This document shows, piece by piece, positions 45,932 through 53,972 of a DNA stretch of 64,000 nt. The position numbers and the translations under genes were made by a program. This stretch comes from Sporosarcina highlanderae. Lineage in GTDB: Bacteria; Bacillota; Bacilli; Bacillales_A; Planococcaceae. Position 1 is the stretch's first letter; each line of letters opens with the position of its first letter. The notes under the pieces are model-generated. The model was not told the origin of the DNA and ran no database searches. It saw only the letters and a list, made by a program, of their open reading frames with translations. The DNA lies in assembly GCF_030433715.1 (NCBI RefSeq), contig NZ_JAROCC010000012.1, forward strand, positions 54,283 to 118,282. The letters run 5' to 3'.

Positions 45932-48546
45932 TGGCCATGGATTTAGTTGCGAGAATATCATTACAGGATAATCTATCTGCTCGCATGAAGAAGGTAACGC
46001 GGTCGATGGGGGACGTAGAAAAGCGTACACGGTCTACTACTTCCGCATTTAGCAAAATGGGCGGCGTACTCGCCGGATTAGGTGTCGGCGTCAGTTTTAC
46101 GCGTCTCACAAAGTCGATTGTCGGTATTGGTGCGGAGTTTGATACGCAAATGTCGAAAGTACAGGCGATTAGTGGCGCTACTGCGGATGAATTTAAGAGA
46201 TTGCGTGATACTGCGCGTCAGCTCGGTAAAGATACGAAGTTCACCATGACCGAGGCAGGTTCCGCGATGGAATACTTAGCGCTGGCCGGTTGGAAGACGG
46301 ATGCAATTATTTCCGCGATGCCGGGAATGCTTAACCTCGCAGCAGCGGGCGCATTAGACCTGGGGCGTGCGGCAGATATTACGTCAGATACGATGCAAGC
46401 GTTCGGCATTGCTGCGGAAAATGCTGCTCATGTTGCCGATGTGTTTGCGTATGCGCAAGCAAATGCCAATACGAACGTGGAACAGCTCGGAGACGCAATG
46501 ACTTACCTCGCACCGGTCGCAAATGCGTTAGGGTGGGAGTTAGAAGCGTCAGCCGCAGGAATCATGGCGGTATCAGATGCCGGAATTAAAGGCGGTATGG
46601 CAGGACAAGCGTTTGCGACTTCACTTGCAAGGTTAGCAAAACCGACGAAAGCCATGAATAAGGAAATGAAACGGCTCGGTATCAATCTATTCACGGCGGA
46701 CGGCAAGTTAAAGACGTTACCTGATGTTATCGGAGAGCTTGAAAAGTCAACTAACGGCATGAATAATGCGCAAAAGTCCGCAGTATTAACGACTATGTTC
46801 GGCGCACAGGCGTATAAACATTGGGCGGTCTTATTAGAACGCGGATCAACTGATTTATCGCGCATGACCGACGAGTTAAAAATGGCAGACGGCGCAGCGC
46901 AACGAATGGCTGATACGATGATGGACAATTTAGGCGGCGATTGGGAACTCTTTAAATCCGGCATGGCGGAAGCGGCATACAGCGTATACGAGAAGTTTGC
47001 ACCGATGTTGCGCGGAATTGTACAGTCCGGTATCGAAGTAGCCGCGAAGTTACCTGCGGCGACAGATGCACTAATTGCGTTCAGTAAGCCATTTTTACCA
47101 TTAATCAAGGCAGTCAGCACCGCGTTAGCCATTATCGGCGGATTTATGGCGGTTGTCGGCGTGTTTAAATTGATCGGCGTAGCAATTGCGTTCCTTAGTC
47201 CCCCAATGTGGGCGGCAATCGGCGTTATAACTGCGCTTACCCTCGGATTCCAAGCATTATACGACAATAGCGCACCTTTCCGTAGCTTTATAGACGGCGT
47301 AATAGGTGGCGTTAAGGGACTATTTAAGGTGCTATCCGGAGATAATTCGGGCGGACTAACGGAAATGCTTGAAGCAGGACTCGATACGGGCATTATACGC
47401 AAGATATTCGCGATTGCGGACGGTGTAAAAGGCGGAATCGACTACCTTAAAAACGTATTTAAGGCGTTCGGTACGGGTGACGTTAGCAATATTGCGACGG
47501 CGTTAGGATTCTCACCAGAAACAACGGGTAAAATCGTATCATTCGTAGAAGGCATTAAGACGCGGGCAGGCGAGTTTGTTGCATACCTATCGCAAAAGTG
47601 GACGGAATTACAGCCGGGACTCGCTACGTTGTTTGAAGCGTTCACTATCGCAAAAGATACGGTTATCAGCGTGCTATCTTCGTTATGGGACTACGTTCAG
47701 CCGGTATTAGGTGCGTGGGGTAATGCCTTGAAGATTGTCGGGGATATTGTCGTTATGGTCTTTAATAACGTGATAGCACCGGTTATTAAGTTCGTTTTGA
47801 AGACGTTCCAGGCGTTGTGGAAACTATTGGGGCCAATACTCGAATTTATAGGCGCGGCTTTCGGGTTAGCGTTTGGCGTGTTAAGGGTCGTATGGGATAC
47901 AATTTTACGTCCGGTTGTCGGGTTTTTACTCGGTGAATTTAAGAACGCATTCGAAAAGGCTACACCGGCAATTGAAGCGATTGGCGACGTGTTCGGATGG
48001 ATAGGAGACAAGATTTCGGGCGCAGCAGACTTCTTGCGAGGCTTTGCGGATAAGATTAAGAACTTCAAAGTGCCGGATTGGTTGTCATCGTTCGGCGGTG
48101 GCGTTGTTAATTTCTTAACCGGAAATAAAGGCGTTGCGTCCCACTTCCACGGTAAAGACCGAGTGCCACGTGATAACTATGCGGCAGTCTTGCACCGCGG
48201 GGAACGTGTGTTAACCCGTCAAGAGGCCGACGTAATGGACGCGGTTAAACCGAATATGGGTAAAATTATTGAGTTCCCACGCGTTAAATTGCCTAACTTC
48301 GATGATAAGAACGATAGATTCAGCGGGGATGCGTACTCATACGAGAACGTAGTAGGTGGCGATACCTATAACGATAATCGTTCGTATCATAACGTTACGA
48401 ATACGCAAGAAGGCGGTAAGATGGGCGGCGGTATTCATATTGCGAAAATTGCCGATCAAGTGGTTATCCGCGAAGAATCCGACATACAGAAGGTTGCGGA
48501 GCATTTGGCAACAATAATAGAGCGCGAAGAGGCGCAAATGGGTTGA
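45931..48546 (+). CDS. Phage tail tape measure protein, TP901 family
   Basis: Protein of 871 residues. The N-terminal 330 residues (LVARISLQDNLSARMKKVTRSMGDVEKRTRS... EFDTQMSKVQAISGATADEFKRLRDTARQLG... TKFTMTEAGSAMEYLALAGW) match the TP901 tape measure core. A hydrophobic stretch follows (about 390-435), then helical repeats, and a C-terminal FHGKDRVPRDNYAAVLHRGERVLTRQEAD motif common to tape measure ends. In siphophages this protein sets tail length (about 0.15 nm per residue, implying about 130 nm) and enters the host membrane. No tail tube, chaperone, distal tail or lysin domain gene accompanies it. Confidence 0.92.
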   Translation: MAMDLVARISLQDNLSARMKKVTRSMGDVEKRTRSTTSAFSKMGGVLAGLGVGVSFTRLTKSIVGIGAEFDTQMSKVQAISGATADEFKRLRDTARQLGKDTKFTMTEAGSAMEYLALAGWKTDAIISAMPGMLNLAAAGALDLGRAADITSDTMQAFGIAAENAAHVADVFAYAQANANTNVEQLGDAMTYLAPVANALGWELEASAAGIMAVSDAGIKGGMAGQAFATSLARLAKPTKAMNKEMKRLGINLFTADGKLKTLPDVIGELEKSTNGMNNAQKSAVLTTMFGAQAYKHWAVLLERGSTDLSRMTDELKMADGAAQRMADTMMDNLGGDWELFKSGMAEAAYSVYEKFAPMLRGIVQSGIEVAAKLPAATDALIAFSKPFLPLIKAVSTALAIIGGFMAVVGVFKLIGVAIAFLSPPMWAAIGVITALTLGFQALYDNSAPFRSFIDGVIGGVKGLFKVLSGDNSGGLTEMLEAGLDTGIIRKIFAIADGVKGGIDYLKNVFKAFGTGDVSNIATALGFSPETTGKIVSFVEGIKTRAGEFVAYLSQKWTELQPGLATLFEAFTIAKDTVISVLSSLWDYVQPVLGAWGNALKIVGDIVVMVFNNVIAPVIKFVLKTFQALWKLLGPILEFIGAAFGLAFGVLRVVWDTILRPVVGFLLGEFKNAFEKATPAIEAIGDVFGWIGDKISGAADFLRGFADKIKNFKVPDWLSSFGGGVVNFLTGNKGVASHFHGKDRVPRDNYAAVLHRGERVLTRQEADVMDAVKPNMGKIIEFPRVKLPNFDDKNDRFSGDAYSYENVVGGDTYNDNRSYHNVTNTQEGGKMGGGIHIAKIADQVVIREESDIQKVAEHLATIIEREEAQMG

Positions 48547-48560
48547 AGGGGGAAATTATA

Positions 48561-48956
48561 ATGACGAAAACAAAACTATCAGAGGCGCAATTACGCGCCA
48601 TCGAATACCTTGCATTACCGGATAAGGGCGGACTAACTTACGCAGAGGTAGCCGCAGAGGTGGGCGTAGACGAGCGCACATTGCGCAGGTGGCGCAGTGA
48701 TGACGCATTCTACGAGGAGTTGAAGCGTAAGATTATTAAGGACAGCGCTAAGGACTTACCGCGTGTGTTTGCGTCAATGCCGGAACATGTGATAAGCGGT
48801 GGCAATGCGGCAATGGCTCGCATAATCCTACAGGCGCATGGCATGTTATCGGATAAGGTCGAGGTTCATGCGCAACATAGCGGCGGGGCGGTCGATGTAG
48901 ATGCGATTAGGGCCCGTATGATGGCGCAGGCTAAGGCGCATTCAGACGGGGAGTGA
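48561..48956 (+). CDS. HTH protein, terminase small subunit-like
   Basis: Protein of 131 residues with N-terminal HTH (LTYAEVAAEVGVDERTLRRWRSDDAFYEELKRK) as in phBC6A51-type phage proteins and small terminase subunits, and a helical C-terminal part. ATG 48561 follows AAGGGGG by 8 bases; an earlier TTG at 48543 overlaps the tape measure stop. If it is a TerS, it could direct packaging of element DNA into helper phage heads; no large subunit is encoded. Confidence 0.65.
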   Translation: MTKTKLSEAQLRAIEYLALPDKGGLTYAEVAAEVGVDERTLRRWRSDDAFYEELKRKIIKDSAKDLPRVFASMPEHVISGGNAAMARIILQAHGMLSDKVEVHAQHSGGAVDVDAIRARMMAQAKAHSDGE

Positions 48957-49575
48957 TTACGGAGTTAGGCGTAGACAGATACGCGCTTGTCGCAAAATGC
49001 GAAGACCAAACGCGTGACTACGGAGTTATTACGTAGTTAGGCGTAGACAGGGCGGGGTGGTTGCGTTAATATATGACGTGGCTACCTCGCCTTTTTTGCG
49101 TTGTTAGGGCGATAGGGGCGTAGCAAGGGCGGACAATGATGAATAAATCTGTTATAGTGACGCTATAATAGAAGGAAGTTGAACGGGTAGATTGCGGTGA
49201 ATGTCCGGTTATGTCCGATGGAGGTTCGATTCTACGGGAAAGTCGCCTTAACGCGCGCACCTCGCCGACACTTTGAAAAGCCGTCCACAATTGCGTGTAT
49301 TGAATGTACAACGTACACAATTAGGAGTATTGCGTCATGTATAAACGGCTGTATAATCGGAGTAGAAGATCGGGAAATAACGGATACCACAAAATGGTAA
49401 ACGTGATACTTATGCGGTTAGTTGACGTATGTATAAACGATGTATAACGATAAATAGCGTAAAGTAAGACAAACGTTGATGTGATGCGCTTTTGGTCGAG
49501 ATTTAAGTTTACATAATTAAGGTTAGAATGAGTTAAAAATGAATAAACATACATTTTTCGATTGTTTGAACAACG
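48957..49575. other. Gene-free segment with direct repeats and terminator
   Basis: About 620 bp without a supportable gene. It holds a direct repeat (GTTAGGCGTAGACAG at about 48965-48979 and 49036-49050), the terminator at 49051-49097, an inverted repeat TTATAG/CTATAA (49152-49168) that includes a TATAAT, one ATTGCGG (49191-49197), and AT-rich sequence further right. A T-loop-like GGTTCGATTC occurs at about 49213-49222, but no tRNA fold was found around it. Confidence 0.5.
49051..49097 (+). terminator. Terminator of the tape measure module
   Basis: GGCGGGGTGGTTGCG (49051-49065) pairs with CGTGGCTACCTCGCC (49077-49091) over 15 positions, several as G-U, followed by TTTTTT. Confidence 0.82.
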
Positions 49576-49899
49576 ATGATAATTTATATTAATTGTGTAT
49601 ATAGACATGAATATTCAGAAAATGGTGTTCCCCCCAAGCGGGTATACGAAAAACCGCCAAACTGGACATACATAAATCTACGTATCAAATTATCGTTTCG
49701 GGTCGTAAAATATTCGCCGCATAAAATTATCACTTCGGAGAATAGACTTCAAAAGACGCAACAGGACGATATGCGAGCGTTGCTACAGCGTGCATTTGCG
49801 GAGAATGTATTCAAAGTCAATCATGCGCCTAAAGTGGCGACAATGACGCGTGGAGAGGCGTTAGACTTACTGATTAGCTACGTTGCGCGACAGGCGTAA
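49576..49899 (+). CDS. Hypothetical protein
   Basis: Frame of 107 codons. No good SD before ATG 49576; an internal ATG at 49771 would give only the C-terminal 42 residues (RALLQRAFAENVFKVNHAPKVATMTRGEALDLLISYVARQA), which read most like real protein. A terminator follows. Not recognised; the start is doubtful. Confidence 0.4.
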   Translation: MIIYINCVYRHEYSENGVPPKRVYEKPPNWTYINLRIKLSFRVVKYSPHKIITSENRLQKTQQDDMRALLQRAFAENVFKVNHAPKVATMTRGEALDLLISYVARQA

Positions 49900-49926
49900 A
49901 TGCGATAGCACATGAATAGATAGATT

Positions 49927-49970
49927 AAAAGGCGACATACTCGGATTATATCGGGCGGGTCGCCTTTTTT
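49927..49970. terminator. Bidirectional terminator
   Basis: AAAAGGCGAC (49927-49936) pairs with GTCGCCTTTT (49959-49968), with a long loop, between the converging genes; T-runs serve both strands. Confidence 0.75.
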
Positions 49971-49973
49971 GCG

Positions 49974-50603
49974 TTATTTCCAACGATTAATAAATGTATT
50001 CACCGTTTCCGCAACCGATTGCGCGCCGTCCCGTACTTCGTGATAGATATACGCGAGTAGGTGAGTCCATGTAATATCCTCGTCATATGGGTTGTTTTTG
50101 CGCAGATACCGCAATACCTTCCGCAATTCTTCCATGCGCCTTTCATCGAGTTCCTTGCGTAGATATTCGCGGATATAACTGTTTAAAAAGTCGGTATCCC
50201 GTATCGCGGCGTTAAGCAGTATAGCGGTTGCGCGCGATGGTGTACAATCGAGGCTATACGCCAACGCTGATAACAGTTCGTAGTCACGTGCCCTCAATCG
50301 AGTTGATACGCGCCCCGTCTTGCCTGCCGGTATCTTGCGGAATTGCGGGGGCCTTTCGGGTACACCGCGGTATAGTGTATTGCCGAAATATAAGTCCCTG
50401 CGGAAATACTGCGATAGGTGTTCGATTACTTTTCGCGAGGATAATCCGCTATGGCAAATCGCCTCGCAAACGTCCTTGACCGGTATGCCCGTTATGTAGT
50501 TTAATCGGTAAATTGTATCTCTTAATTCCATTGAAATAGTGGGCGCAACCTGCCTCTTTTTATCCGATCGTTGCTTGCGTCTAACACCCTGCCCTGCTGA
50601 CAT
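49974..50603 (-). CDS. Putative DNA-binding protein with RHH-like segment
   Basis: Protein of 209 residues on the minus strand. A basic N-terminus (GQGVRRKQRSDKKRQ) precedes a helical part and a segment (GRVSTRLRARDYELLSALAYSLDCTPSRATAILLNAAIRD) with the strand-helix-helix look of ribbon-helix-helix repressors; the C-terminus is helical. Start chosen at ATG 50603-50601 because AGAAGGG lies 8 bases upstream; longer in-frame starts lack one. Perhaps a regulator of excision or copy control; family not recognised. Confidence 0.6.
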   Translation of the reverse strand: MSAGQGVRRKQRSDKKRQVAPTISMELRDTIYRLNYITGIPVKDVCEAICHSGLSSRKVIEHLSQYFRRDLYFGNTLYRGVPERPPQFRKIPAGKTGRVSTRLRARDYELLSALAYSLDCTPSRATAILLNAAIRDTDFLNSYIREYLRKELDERRMEELRKVLRYLRKNNPYDEDITWTHLLAYIYHEVRDGAQSVAETVNTFINRWK

Positions 50604-50784
50604 ATTACCGTCCCTTCTATGCATTTTACCTGCTAACGTGTAACTGTGTAGCAGACTTAATAGTACGATATGCGCGGTAGGGGGGTGAGTATGACTACGA
50701 AATGTGTGCGCAATGTTTAGAACGTGAAAAGACCGTCCATACTGCAAGTATCATGAAAGAAATATAGTTTTGGAGGCGTTCTAT

Positions 50785-50889
50785 ATGACGAAAAAAACAA
50801 GTAAGCAACAGGCGCGGGAGGAAGCTGCGCGTATAGTCGAGTTCGGCCGCAAGATTGGATTACCGTCCAAGCCACGCAAAAGGAAATAG
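50785..50889 (+). CDS. Small basic protein next to attR
   Basis: Frame of 34 codons (TKKTSKQQAREEAARIVEFG, then RKIGLPSKPRKRK) with a good SD (GGAGG 50772-50776, 8 bases). Eleven of 34 residues are Lys or Arg. Its place 170 bp from attR and its charge make an excisionase (recombination directionality factor) possible, but it is very short and has no recognised winged-helix motif. Confidence 0.5.
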   Translation: MTKKTSKQQAREEAARIVEFGRKIGLPSKPRKRK

Positions 50890-50925
50890 AAAACACCGAA
50901 AAGTAACGCTTGCTAATCCTAATTA

Positions 50926-51039
50926 ATTGCGGTATGATTGCGGAAATAGAAGGCGCGCGTGCCTAAGTATCAATATCGTTAAATGACGTTGGTATCCCGC
51001 AATAGTCACCGTATGAGTGTCCGTTACTACTACCGCAAT
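50926..51039. promoter_or_regulatory. Cluster of four ATTGCGG arm-type sites near attR
   Basis: ATTGCGG at 50926-50932 and 50937-50943 (11 bp apart, one helical turn), and the inverse CCGCAAT at 50997-51003 and 51033-51039. The same heptamer flanks attL. The set looks like arm-type binding sites of the integrase. Confidence 0.5.
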
Positions 51040-51054
51040 AGATAGCGTTAATGC

Positions 51055-51085
51055 TGGACGCGGGTTCGACTCCCGCCGTCTCCAT
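51055..51085 (+). repeat. attR (31-bp direct repeat)
   Basis: Exact copy of 34049-34079, the 3' end of ssrA. To its right lies the original chromosomal sequence downstream of ssrA. Confidence 0.93.
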
Positions 51086-51111
51086 AGTTTAATTTCATGG
51101 AGTTTCATTGA

Positions 51112-51152
51112 ACGTCATAAACCTTGTTACATCAAGGTTTGTGGCGTTTTTT
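51112..51152 (+). terminator. Original ssrA terminator, displaced
   Basis: ACGTCATAAACCTTG (51112-51126) pairs with CAAGGTTTGTGGCGT (51133-51147) followed by T6. It begins 27 bp after attR, where the ssrA terminator would be in an uninterrupted chromosome. Confidence 0.85.
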
Positions 51153-51212
51153 CGTGTCATACGATTTCATTGGATTTCAATGAAATATAGTCAAAACATA
51201 CTCAATTCATAG

Positions 51213-51419
51213 TCAAAAGTCGATTTTAGTTCGATAGATAGTCTTATCGTCCAGCTTTATTGTACGTGGTAATCCATTTTTAGTGGGGCCAAGGTAAAGA
51301 ACTTTTTTGCCACGTGCAACATCCTTAGTTATACATATTTCGTTGTTCATGAAGTCGATGTCCCGCCACATAAGTCTGACCAATAAATCTTGAGAAATTA
51401 ATTTTCTGAATGTTTCCAA
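51213..51419 (-). pseudogene. Fragment of a tyrosine integrase
   Basis: Minus-strand frame of 68 codons (LMWRDIDFMNNEICITKDVARGKKVLYLGPTKNGLPRTIKLDDKTIY) matches the start of the integrase catalytic domain (W-x-D-I-D-F ... K-x-x-x-x-R-x-I-x-L-D). The rest of the protein, including HxxR and the Tyr nucleophile, is missing. It lies beside the ssrA att site, so it is probably a relic of an earlier element at this site. Confidence 0.65.
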
Positions 51420-51539
51420 GAAATCAGAACCTATTGTTGTGCTAAGATATAAATATTGGTATTCAACAAACGGGCCATATAATGAAACAAGGACGATATG
51501 ATATTAACCGTTCTAATACATTGATAAGGATGATTTTAA

Positions 51540-51965
51540 ATGCTCGGAATAAAAGATTATAACCCTAAAATTTATACTAACCCATCCGGCATATTAAAAG
51601 ACCATAAAGTTCAGCTTGAAAGGCTAAAAGGGAAACAAATACAAGAAATTTGGGTTGCTTGGGAACAGGCTAGCGATGAATGGTTTAGGGATTGTCCAGT
51701 TATTATTTGTTTTGAAGAGTGTCAAATAGAGTTATGTGCCTTTAAGTGGGATGAATACTTTGTTACATTTGATGAGATCTCTGTTTTACAAGATATTGAA
51801 TGGTATGGAACAGGTTTACCGATTAAATGGGAAAAGAACAAAATAAATGGGCTGAATTTTGCGATTAATAAACGCATAAATGGTATTGAAATTATTGAAA
51901 GATGTGAAGGGAAAAGCACCGAGTTTTGTTTTTTAGATGGCATAATAATCTCCTTATTGGGGTGA
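51540..51965 (+). CDS. Hypothetical protein
   Basis: Protein of 141 residues, alpha/beta, rich in Trp and Glu (EIWVAWEQASDEWFRDCPVIICFEECQIELCAF). No signal peptide. Not recognised; the small single-domain build resembles immunity-type proteins but this is speculation. AGGATG upstream of ATG 51540. AT-rich like the following genes. Confidence 0.6.
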   Translation: MLGIKDYNPKIYTNPSGILKDHKVQLERLKGKQIQEIWVAWEQASDEWFRDCPVIICFEECQIELCAFKWDEYFVTFDEISVLQDIEWYGTGLPIKWEKNKINGLNFAINKRINGIEIIERCEGKSTEFCFLDGIIISLLG

Positions 51966-52092
51966 TCTTACTAATTGCTTCAAATTTTTTTAAAGAGAAA
52001 AAATATAATTAGAAATGAAAATACTGATCTAATACTTAGCTTTGAGTGACTTGCCAATGTGGTGAGTCATTTTTTATTTTTCGGAATTTTTC

Positions 52093-52123
52093 TTGACATT
52101 CAAGCTACTTTAAGGTTTATCAT
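52093..52123 (+). promoter_or_regulatory. MerR-type promoter
   Basis: TTGACA (52093-52098), 19-bp spacer, TATCAT (52118-52123). The overlong spacer holding an imperfect dyad (CTACTT/AAGGTT) is the hallmark of MerR-activated promoters, and the next gene encodes a MerR protein. Confidence 0.65.
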
Positions 52124-52145
52124 TAAATTTAAGGGGTGTGATAAT

Positions 52146-52922
52146 TTGACCAAGTTCATGAATATACAGGATTTTTCTGAAAGAACAGGTATTTCTAAAA
52201 GTGCATTAAGGTATTATGAACAGAAAAAATTATTCTTCCCTCGGGAAAGAAGTGCAAATGGCTACCGGGTATATTCTGAGGATCAAATCGCAACAGTGAA
52301 GTTAATCTCGAGTTTACGCTTAGTTGATATACCTATAAAGGATATTCAAGTTTATTTATTGGAGAATGACGAGACAAGACGTCAGCAAATGCTGGGTAAT
52401 TGGATTTACAACATAAAAAAGACAAGGGACCTTTTAAATGTTAGTTTACGCTATCTAGAAAGTGATTCTTTTAGTAAAGATATTTATCTAATAGAAAAAA
52501 GTCCAGAACAAATTATTTGGTATGATGCTGAATCTAAAATAGGAGAATTCAAACAGCACTTTTTAGATAGAGAAAATGAGTTGAAAAGACTAAATATTTC
52601 ATTTAAAAATTGTTACTTGAAATATGTATCTGGTAAAGATTTCATTAAAGCGCAAATTGGTTTTGGTGTCCCATTTGACTTGAGAATAAAGGGTCTATCA
52701 GAAAATGTGTTAATCGAACAAATACCCCAATGCTTCTGTATTGCTATGCCGTTTAAAGATTCAATCACAAATATTCAAAGCGGCTACCATAAACTTTTAA
52801 GCTATGCACTCGAACATGATTGGACACCAATGTCTTCCGTATTGGAGTGGTATCATGGTGTGGATTTTACACAATTGGATTTATTAATGCCTGTTACTCA
52901 AATTGAGAGAAGAGGGGAATGA
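52146..52922 (+). CDS. MerR family transcriptional regulator
   Basis: Protein of 258 residues. N-terminal MerR winged helix (MNIQDFSERTGISKSALRYYEQKKLFFPRERSANGYRVYSEDQI), a linker helix and a C-terminal domain of about 140 residues resembling GyrI-like effector-binding domains (BmrR/BltR style). TTG 52146 follows AAGGGGTG; ATG 52158 is an alternative. Coupled to the next gene (3-bp gap), which it probably regulates. Confidence 0.85.
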   Translation: MTKFMNIQDFSERTGISKSALRYYEQKKLFFPRERSANGYRVYSEDQIATVKLISSLRLVDIPIKDIQVYLLENDETRRQQMLGNWIYNIKKTRDLLNVSLRYLESDSFSKDIYLIEKSPEQIIWYDAESKIGEFKQHFLDRENELKRLNISFKNCYLKYVSGKDFIKAQIGFGVPFDLRIKGLSENVLIEQIPQCFCIAMPFKDSITNIQSGYHKLLSYALEHDWTPMSSVLEWYHGVDFTQLDLLMPVTQIERRGE

Positions 52923-52925
52923 CAT

Positions 52926-53948
52926 ATGGAAGAGTTGATTGTAAGTGTAGTAGATTTAATGGGAAGTTCATATGAATTGGGGTTGAAGCAAGGCGAAGAA
53001 GTTAAAACGACGCAGCTTATAAAACAACTTGGTCTTCTAGAGAATTTAACTGCTAATTCAAATGTGAAGAAAGCTAAAGAGATACTAAAGACTATCTCAC
53101 CGAATCTTTTAGAAGAATTAGGAGGTCTTGCAAAAGGGTTAGAGATGGAGTTAGATACCATAATTAGACTTTATAGCGGTTATGACGTGACCTTTCCATC
53201 AATGGGTTGTACTACATTTATAAATGATGACTATTATGTACGAAATTATGATTTTAGTCCAGATCTATATGATGCAAGACTCGTTTTTTCTAATCCAATA
53301 GGAGGTTATGCGAGTGTTGGGTTTAGCCAGCAAGTAATTGGAAGGCTTGATGGGATGAATGAAAAAGGGCTTGTTGTTGGATTACATTTTGTTAATAATC
53401 AGCACGGGGCGGAAGGTTTTATTGCGACGACAATTGTTAGAATGTTGTTGGAGCAGTGTGGAAGCATAAAAGAGGCAATAGACTTAATCTCAACCATTCC
53501 CCATGGATTTTGCTACAATTATTCGATTACAGATCAAAGTGGAAGAGGAGTGGTAGTGGAGGCCTCTCCCGAGAAACAGTTTGTCAATTTCGGAAATCCA
53601 CTAATGTGTACAAATCATTTTGAATCTACTAGTTTACAAGAAAAAAATATGAAAGAGATACAAAGATCAATAAAACGTAAGGAGTATATGAATAGTTTAT
53701 TAACAGAGGAATTATCACCAATAGCTGCATATCGTCAGTTTAATGATGGAAACTCTCCTTTATTTTTTAATAACTATAAAGAGCATTTTGGAACGCTGCA
53801 TACCGTCGTCTATTTACCAAAAGATTTAAGCCTCATCATAGGTGTTGGTGAGAATAGTGAACCAATGATGCTTTCGCTAAGAAAATACTTGGATGGAACT
53901 ACTAATCTTCCTGAAGTTATAAAAGGGGTAATTAATCAAAGGGTTTAA
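52926..53948 (+). CDS. C45-type Ntn hydrolase/acyltransferase
   Basis: Protein of 340 residues like acyl-CoA:6-aminopenicillanate acyltransferase and related linear amide hydrolases (peptidase family C45). The probable nucleophile is the Cys of MGCTTFINDDYYVRNYDFSPD; the downstream GFSQQVIGRLDGMNEKGLVVGLHFVNN and NHF pattern are typical. In this group the Cys becomes N-terminal by autoprocessing; here about 95 residues precede it. The substrate is unknown. Together with MerR it could be a response unit to a drug-like amide. Confidence 0.75.
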   Translation: MEELIVSVVDLMGSSYELGLKQGEEVKTTQLIKQLGLLENLTANSNVKKAKEILKTISPNLLEELGGLAKGLEMELDTIIRLYSGYDVTFPSMGCTTFINDDYYVRNYDFSPDLYDARLVFSNPIGGYASVGFSQQVIGRLDGMNEKGLVVGLHFVNNQHGAEGFIATTIVRMLLEQCGSIKEAIDLISTIPHGFCYNYSITDQSGRGVVVEASPEKQFVNFGNPLMCTNHFESTSLQEKNMKEIQRSIKRKEYMNSLLTEELSPIAAYRQFNDGNSPLFFNNYKEHFGTLHTVVYLPKDLSLIIGVGENSEPMMLSLRKYLDGTTNLPEVIKGVINQRV

Positions 53949-53972
53949 AATTGATTACCCCTTTCTATTTTT
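53925..53972 (+). terminator. Terminator of the MerR operon
   Basis: GGGGTAAT-TA-ATC (53925-53937) pairs with GATTACCCC (53953-53961), followed by a T-rich stretch; the left arm lies in the end of the gene. Confidence 0.7.

Larger units (their letters stand above)
34049..51085. mobile_element. 17-kb integrative element in ssrA, satellite/prophage-like
   Basis: Bounded by exact 31-bp direct repeats of the ssrA 3' end. Order from the left: tyrosine integrase, structured non-coding segment, 54-bp repeats, divergent repressor and early promoter with paired operators, about 20 mostly small genes including an SF2-like ATPase, then a tape measure gene and a terminase-small-subunit-like gene, accessory genes and attR. 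Codons such as GCG and CGC and words like TACG are more frequent than in the flanking chromosome. No capsid, portal, large terminase, tail tube, baseplate or lysis gene was recognised. Genes look intact. It could be a PICI-like phage satellite or, less likely, a trimmed prophage. Confidence 0.92.

Noticed and set aside
46503..47402. 299-codon minus-strand ORF opposite the tape measure gene
   Set aside because: Shadow of a long biased coding frame; no SD and low-complexity composition.
49191..49240. tRNA at the GGTTCGATTC word
   Set aside because: No cloverleaf could be drawn around it.
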